Origin: Anagrus nilaparvatae
Taxonomy: Eukaryota; Arthropoda; Insecta; Hymenoptera; Mymaridae
Assembly (NCBI GenBank): GCA_022575985.1
Contig: JAKSXM010000007.1
Span: 29,886,501 to 29,950,500 of the forward strand
Length of the DNA: 64,000 nt
Direction: 5' to 3'
Shown: piece after piece, positions 58,301 to 64,000 of the stretch
How positions within the stretch are numbered: position 1 is the first letter of the stretch
Layout of the letters: every line of letters begins with the position of its first letter
Notes under the pieces: model-generated
The model's input: only the letters and a program-made list of their open reading frames with translations
Database searches by the model: none
What the model was told of the DNA's origin: nothing
Position numbers and translations under genes: made by a program

Positions 58301-59760
58301 TGAAATTTTTCGTATTTTTTGACGGAAAAAGTTTTGAAATAAAAATTTTCACAAATTCAAGAATCAGATTCGAAAAATCGAGCAAAAGCGTCCAATTGAA
58401 TTGTTATTTATAGACATATAATACCTAATGTTTGCTTCCTCATGGTAGTGCTAGTATTATGTAAATCTTGTAACGTAAGTTTTCAGGCCAAAAACTTACG
58501 TTATGCTAAAATTTCAAATGTAAAAAAGAGAAAAGAGCATAGAAAGGAGAAGGACTGCGCGCGCAAAAGAACCGCGTGTGAGCGACCAAGGGACGCCGGT
58601 TCTTCTTCCTTCTTGCTTCTAAGCTTGACCAAGTCGGTCACATAAAATCAGAAAAAAGAGTTTTTTTTTGTTTTGTTTTTTTCATGTGCTCGGCACACAG
58701 TTCCTTAATTAAATAATTTAAAGTCAAATAAATTTTAATTACAGTAAACTTATTATTTTTACATGAATAATTAATTAGCTTATTGATTTAGCATTTATAG
58801 TTATATAAATCAGATAAAATACTGTGAATTGATCGTCCACCATATTACTGCTAATAAGCATCATATTTGTTAAAATATTTCAAGGCCATTAAGAGACCAC
58901 GCTTTCCAGCAAAATTATCATCATCGTAATAAAATAGTGAAGTAATTTTATAAGCTAGCTAGCTCTTAGTCGCTAAGTTAAAAAGTGCTGAATTTTATAA
59001 GTGTGGACGTGTGGGTGAGATTTTATTATTAATCATTAATGATATCATTTATATGTGCACATAATTTTTACGTTCGAGCGCGGGCATAAATATATATGCG
59101 AGGTGAGTTCATTTTAGTTTAATTTTTATGAGGTTTCATTTAATATTTTCAAATGCCCGTAAATATAGTTATGCCGTCGCTCGAACGCCTTTCATTGCTA
59201 TTTGCAAATACATGGCTTTTATGCCATGTGGTTTATCATACCGAACTTTATTAATAAATTCAAGATGGCCAATTAGTTATAAGTTGTAAATTTCCTTTAT
59301 AATCATTTTATTTTTATTAATTAAATTGCTACTTTACTTTACATAAATTTTATTATTGACTTAGATTACCTCCCCCCTTTTCCTGTTTTGATATTATTCT
59401 ATAGAAAAGGAAGCAGAGAAATTTAAACAGGTAAGGGAGCCAGAAAGTGATATTAGACAGAATTATAATAAATTTAAATAGTTAAGTATGAAATATAGGT
59501 CAACGGTAACACATTGGCGAAAAGCCTTATAAATGTAAAATTTATCTTTAAATATTTCAGTAGAATTATATTAAAATATTATCATTTAATAGAAAATTAC
59601 CGTTACAATCTTCTGACCCAAAAGATATTTGGAAAAATAAGCTACAAAATTTTTTATGACCAGAAGCAAGTTCGCAACAAAGAAATTTAACTCCAGCCCA
59701 GTTACCACCACCAACTTGTCTACGTCAAACTCCAAAACTTTTTTTGTGACAATGAACTGA
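58301..59760. other. Mostly unique DNA, possible 5' end of a gene
   Basis: Less repetitive and locally GC-richer (58555-58610, 59055-59105). CATAAATATATATGCGAGGTGAGT at 59085-59108 combines a TATA-like stretch with a strong donor-like GAG|GTGAGT, and could be a non-coding first exon. A small hairpin ACATGGCTTTTATGCCATGT lies at ~59212-59231. The 67-residue frame at 58442-58645 has no recognisable domain. Confidence 0.3.
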
Positions 59761-61230
59761 TTTGATCCAAGTTACAATAAATTTTAAAAAATGTGTATAT
59801 TATTAAGCAAACAACTAAATCTTATTATCATAGTGAAGTTTATAAGAGAGTATACGATTAACTCACAATACGAAGAAGAAAATTAGATTCAGCTTAGTAA
59901 AGAACTCTTTTTTCAAGAGTAAGTTTTTCACCTTCTTTGGAGAGAAAAAACTGTGAATTTTTTGTCATAGATTCCAGTTCAACAATGTTCTTTGTGATTA
60001 AAGTGACTTTGTCAGTTTATATGAACGTAATTATTCCTATGTTAAAAAGTGAAAATTCTCAGCCATAAAATTTGTGTTCTGTGCGAAGAAGGTGTGATGC
60101 CTTTCTTGAAAAATAAATTTTCTTATCAGCGGAATGATCTTTTCATCGTCGCATTTGAAGTTAAGTGAATATTCTCTTATAATCTTCACAACGATTATAA
60201 GATTTCGTGCTTCGGACCATAGCAGTATACAAAATTTTATTATTTTTAAAAATTTAACATTATCTTTTCATTTTTTAGGTGGATTTTTGTTTTGTTTTGT
60301 TTTTTTCTTTTTTTTTTTGCTTAACAAAATTTCAGGTAAACAAGGTTTTTTGTGCTTATAGTGTCTTTGTTAATTTATATTAATGTTATTCAACCTATGG
60401 TAAAAAATTGAAAATTCTCAAGCATAATATTTGAATATCATGGACCGAATACAAAATTTTAATTTTGCTATGATGTTTGTGAAAAAGAATTCACTGTCTT
60501 TTCTGTGCGAAGAAGGTGTAAAGCCTTTCATGAAAACTTAGTTATTTTCTAAGCGGAATGAATTTTTCTTCTTCGCATTGAGAGTTAATTGAATATTCTC
60601 TTATAATCTTCATAACGATTATAAGATTTAGTGCTTCGGACCATAGCAGTACATACAAAATGTTATGATTTTTAAAAAATATGTATATTATTGTTCGAAC
60701 ACCTAAATCTTGTTCTCATAGTGGCAATTATAAGAGACTATTTAGTTAACTCATAACACGAAGATTTAGCTTAGTAAAGAACTTCTTTTTTCAAGTGAAA
60801 GCTTTTCGCCTTCTTTGGAGAGAAAATGCAGTAATTTTTTTCTTTAAAACAAGAGAGAGATATTATATTTGTATATCCTAAACTAAACAGATAATTCTGA
60901 ATCATTTTATTACTTTTGTGAATTTTATGACACAAAATTTACTTCCTTTTCTCTCGGATGAAGGTATTAAGCTTTCTTTTGAGAATAGAGTTTTTTTATT
61001 AATTGCAATTACCAGGTCTGTTCTTAGTATCCTACTTTTTTCCTTTTATGGTAATCCGTGGTTAACTTTATGACCCATTTTTATCATATAAGGAAAAAAG
61101 TAGTTAACTCTGAGACAAAAGGAACATAACACATAACTATCATATCTCATGTCTCATAACTAGACATAACTATCTTTTCTTCCTCGCACTTTGAGTTAAT
61201 TGAGTACTCTCTTATGAGTCACTGTTTTTT
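59760..61230. repeat. Degenerate direct repeats, two to three units
   Basis: Blocks recur in the same order: AAATCTTATTATCATAGTGA/AAATCTTGTTCTCATAGTGG (59816, 60703), TCAGCTTAGTAAAGAACTCT/TTAGCTTAGTAAAGAACTTC (59892, 60766), CACCTTCTTTGGAGAGAAAA/CGCCTTCTTTGGAGAGAAAA (59930, 60808), and GAATATTCTCTTATAATCTT with CTTCGGACCATAGCAGTA (60168, 60590). A third, poorer unit is at 60955-61220. Confidence 0.75.
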
Positions 61231-61745
61231 GTGAATGTTTGATGGCTAGAATAAAAAAATTTTCAGAATACAATAAAATTCCTTTATAATTTAAAGTGTT
61301 TAACAATAAAAAATTTTAACAATTACATAAAAATATTGTTATATTATTTTTATATTCCTAGTTACCATTATTAATAGTAAATGTAATTACTTCAAGAGAA
61401 GCAGGGACGTATAGGTATGAATCTTTTTTTTTTAATTTGATGAGGTTTGGCGAAGTGCGCACAGAATAACTATTTGCGCGACATCTGTATTGATGTTTTC
61501 TTTTATGCCTTATATGAGTATATTCGTGTTTTCTTTTATTACATCGTTTTCTGATTTAAACTGAATTAGAAAAACTAATAATTTTTGCAGAGGTTCTAAA
61601 GGGTCCTGTCTATTTACCTATACAATTCTAACTATTGTTTTTTGATTTAACTTAAATGATAAATTAATGGTATGTATTAAAAATAAGAATTAAAAAGAAA
61701 TATTGAAGTCCTCGTAATAGTTTTTTTAACTTTTGTACTTTACAG

Positions 61746-61944
61746 AAATCATATGATTCCTAGCAAAATGGATCGTATCAATCGAAACCAACGTCCCATA
61801 AGTGTTCCAAGAGAGCTTGTTCGGTTGGTGTTAAATGCTTCTGCAGAAAATCCTAAATTAACATTTGATCAATGCGCCAAGCTATTTTTAAATCATAAGA
61901 TTGTAATAAGAAAAATATTAACAGCTAATTTATTACTTGTTTAA
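61746..61944 (+). CDS. Unidentified terminal exon
   Basis: Preceded by a good acceptor (TTTTTAACTTTTGTACTTTACAG ends at 61745). The open frame contains ATG at 61753 and ends at TAA 61942-61944, giving 63 residues: MIPSKMDRINRNQRPISVPR then ELVRLVLNASAENPKLTFDQ and CAKLFLNHKIVIRKILTANL. It is predicted mostly helical; the LTFDQCAKLFLNHKIVIRKI stretch has helix-turn-helix spacing, but I recognise no family. AATAAA lies ~210 bp downstream (~62155). Codon use is normal for the region. Upstream exons, if any, were not found. Confidence 0.45.
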
Positions 61945-62463
61945 ATTTTAAATGTAGATGTTTACTTTTGACGATGAATCTACATTTTATGACAACATTT
62001 TTACCTTTGAAAATTGCAGTTTATATTTTTATATAAAAATGTAACTAATATAAAGATCTAAAAGAGTTTTTATGTTAACGTTAAAATCTTTCAATTATTT
62101 AAAATAATAAATTATTGATCCAGCATTTTTAAATGAAGTTGTTTTGTCAATTTAATAAAATATATCCTTTTAAAATTAAATCAGTTTATTTGTTTAATGA
62201 GGATATAATGTGGCTATATTGTAGCCATTAATTTAAATATGATTTAATATGTGAGAGTGGTTATGTAGCAAAATCAAAATAAAGTCACCCAACTTGAGTC
62301 CATAGATTTTTTAAATTTTTAATTTTTTTTTTGCAAATTTTATAGGTATTTTAGGTATGTAAATATTTACATGAAAAAAATATGTAGAATAATTATTTTA
62401 TTCAAAATCTTTTACATTTTCATACATAATTTTACAATTTTTTTAAATTCTTTTAATATGTAT

Positions 62464-62845
62464 TTATTGTTGTGGAATAATGGCTTCACGAGCTGCATCA
62501 GCTGCTTCTCGCATACTCAGCTCATTTACATAGAAATTTAACTCTTCTGACAAATAATAATGTGGATTTTCCCTATGTTGTCTGTAAGATTTAGCAACAG
62601 CTATTTTTATGTGATGCCAAATTTTTCTGCATTTGGTCGCTGTAAAATAAAATAGCCTTTTATTTATAATGAAATAATTGTTAAATAAAGTATATTATAT
62701 ACAATTAAACGTAATTGTATATTAATAAATTAAATTTACCATTAAATTTGCGTTTATTGAAGTGTTGGATCATAAGTTCAGATATTATATGAAACTCTCT
62801 TCTCATCATGTTTCTGTTTCCAAAAAAAGGATCCCCTCTATGCCT
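62464..62845 (-). CDS. Unidentified gene, last two exons
   Basis: On the minus strand, exon 62740-~62845 reads DPFFGNRNMMRREFHIISEL then MIQHFNKRKFN and ends in donor G|GTAAAT. Exon 62464-62639 begins after TTTTACAG and reads TKCRKIWHHIKIAVAKSYRQ, HRENPHYYLSEELNFYVNEL, SMREAADAAREAIIPQQ and TAA. Phases agree across the 100-bp intron (split Ala codon). The basic helical first part and Trp spacing suggest a small DNA-binding (Myb/MADF-like) fold, unproven. An in-frame TAA ~12 codons before DPFF means the upstream end is another splice site or the gene is 5'-truncated. It converges with the exon at 61746. Confidence 0.5.
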
Positions 62846-62849
62846 CAGT

Positions 62850-63759
62850 TAGGACACTAAAATAATCCCTTATTATTCTAGGATAAGCTTATTCATCGAT
62901 GTTTTTTGCACCAGGGATTCTTATGGAATTTTTTTATTTATACAGACAGTGGCGACGTGGACGGTTGTGACATTTTGAATGTATTATTGAAATAACTTTG
63001 TATTGAAGCCATCAAATTTTCTCAAACTCTGGGTATCTTATTTTTCCATCAAAAAACATAACTAAACAAGATATATTAAGTAATATATGACATACACTGG
63101 GAGAAAACGACATGGACGGTGGCGATATTTTTTTTTGTAAAAGCGGTTTAAAAAAAAATACAACAGTGCTTTCAAGTGCATAAATATAGAATGCGCATCC
63201 ATAAAAGGTGGAAAGCTTAAAAAAGCTAAAATCCAGGGACAGACTTATATTTGACGATCAGCTAAGAGGATTGCATGAAAATTTGTTTCGTTGAAAAACA
63301 TGAGTTTTTGGGACCTAAATACGTCATATGAATCTTACAGAAAAATTGAAGTTCAAATTTTAAGCCGTTTGTTAATACTCAAAGTTTACAGTTAAGCAAA
63401 AGGACAGCGGACGGTGGCGACATTTTGAACACATGCTCCAGAAAATTTTTTTGTTAACTTACCAATATATGCATAGTAGGTTGTGACTTTAAGAAAATAT
63501 TATTTATTAACTTTTTAAAAGAAAAAAAAGTGTAAAAGAGCTTTAGTTTCGGATATAAATGGAGGGGACACTATGTATACCATTCCTGTGAAAACCACCC
63601 AACTATACAAGATATTTAAGAAAAATATGAAATTTTCTTTTTGTAAAGCCGTTTTTAAAAATCTAATAGTTCTAGTTTTCGTAGTTAAAGCTTTTATATT
63701 TAAAATTTTAAGTTTTCGGCGGTTATTATATGAATAGTTAAGGCTGCTTACACACGCAA
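62850..63759. other. No gene seen; GGACGGTGGCGA motif repeated
   Basis: Three dispersed copies of a motif: GTGGACGGTTGTGACATTTT (~62955), CATGGACGGTGGCGATATTT (~63112) and AGCGGACGGTGGCGACATTT (~63405). No open frame. Confidence 0.5.
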
Positions 63760-63928
63760 GGGAGCGTTCAATAATTGCGTAACGCTTATTTTTTGGATTT
63801 CGAGTTACAACGTCCCCTTAAGTAACGCTAAAATAGCATTTTGCCTATTTTTACATAATGAGCAATAACGTTTTTGGCCTAACGCCCCCCCCCCCCAGTT
63901 CAGCGTTACGCAATTATTGAACGCTCCC
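63760..63928. mobile_element. 169-bp MITE with 3-bp target duplication
   Basis: Ends GGGAGCGTTCAATAATTGCG and its perfect complement CGCAATTATTGAACGCTCCC (arms ~27 bp, through GTAACGC). It is flanked by CAA at 63757-63759 and 63929-63931. The terminal GGGnnCGTTCA...AATT and 3-bp duplication match the 12.4-kb element at 21882-34255. Confidence 0.85.
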
Positions 63929-64000
63929 CAAGTGAATTTGTAAAGTGAATTTGTAAAATGAATTTGCAATGGCGCGATAATTCAAAATTTAAATAAATCT

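Overview
The window is eukaryotic nuclear DNA, very A+T rich, full of poly-A/T tracts and transposable elements. The only host gene I can name is a spliced ceramide synthase (schlank/CerS type: Hox-like plus TLC domains) at 35786-39083. The mobile-element mix (R1-group non-LTR, gag-only BEL/Pao, Penelope with a hammerhead, Ginger-like integrase remnant, piggyBac remnant, CTAG-ending Helitrons, many foldback elements) and the protein sequence point to an arthropod, most likely an insect. I cannot go lower from sequence alone; a parasitoid wasp is only a guess.

Layout. 1-1845: ~115-bp satellite. 1985-14835: a long inverted repeat (left arm split into 1985-2620 and 8200-8510, right arm 13950-14835) holding a foldback element (2782-8042) with nested Helitrons, a TA-flanked MITE (9559-10176), a Helitron end (10771) and a decayed non-LTR reverse transcriptase (12560-13240). 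16475-17350 and 20130-21881: R1-like pseudogenes. 17467-19598: the first of three composite satellite carriers. 21882-34255: one 12.4-kb inverted-repeat element inserted into the second R1 copy, which resumes at 34256. Inside it sit a miniature Ginger-like element (22547-24198), palindromes, and a foldback (25761-31337) that is itself split by a BEL/Pao element (26752-30913) with matching LTRs.

35786-39083: the ceramide synthase, its largest visible intron filled by an inverted-repeat element with a Helitron end. 39796-41850: two piggyBac-type elements. 42830-50910: a ~140-bp satellite in inverted orientation enclosing four more elements, including a Penelope remnant with GIY-YIG endonuclease and hammerhead ribozyme, and a 2.56-kb foldback element (48281-50842) with a short acidic coding tail. 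51496-58080: two more composite satellite carriers, mariner-type MITEs and a foldback. 58300-63950: lower repeat density, with two small unidentified exon groups (61746-61944 plus strand; 62464-62845 minus strand) and a clean MITE at 63760-63928.

Apart from the ceramide synthase, most reading frames are retroelement remnants or chance frames through repeats. Nested insertions give a relative order of events at several loci. I saw no CRISPR array, rRNA or convincing functional tRNA. Coordinates of degenerate repeats are by eye and may be off by tens of bases.
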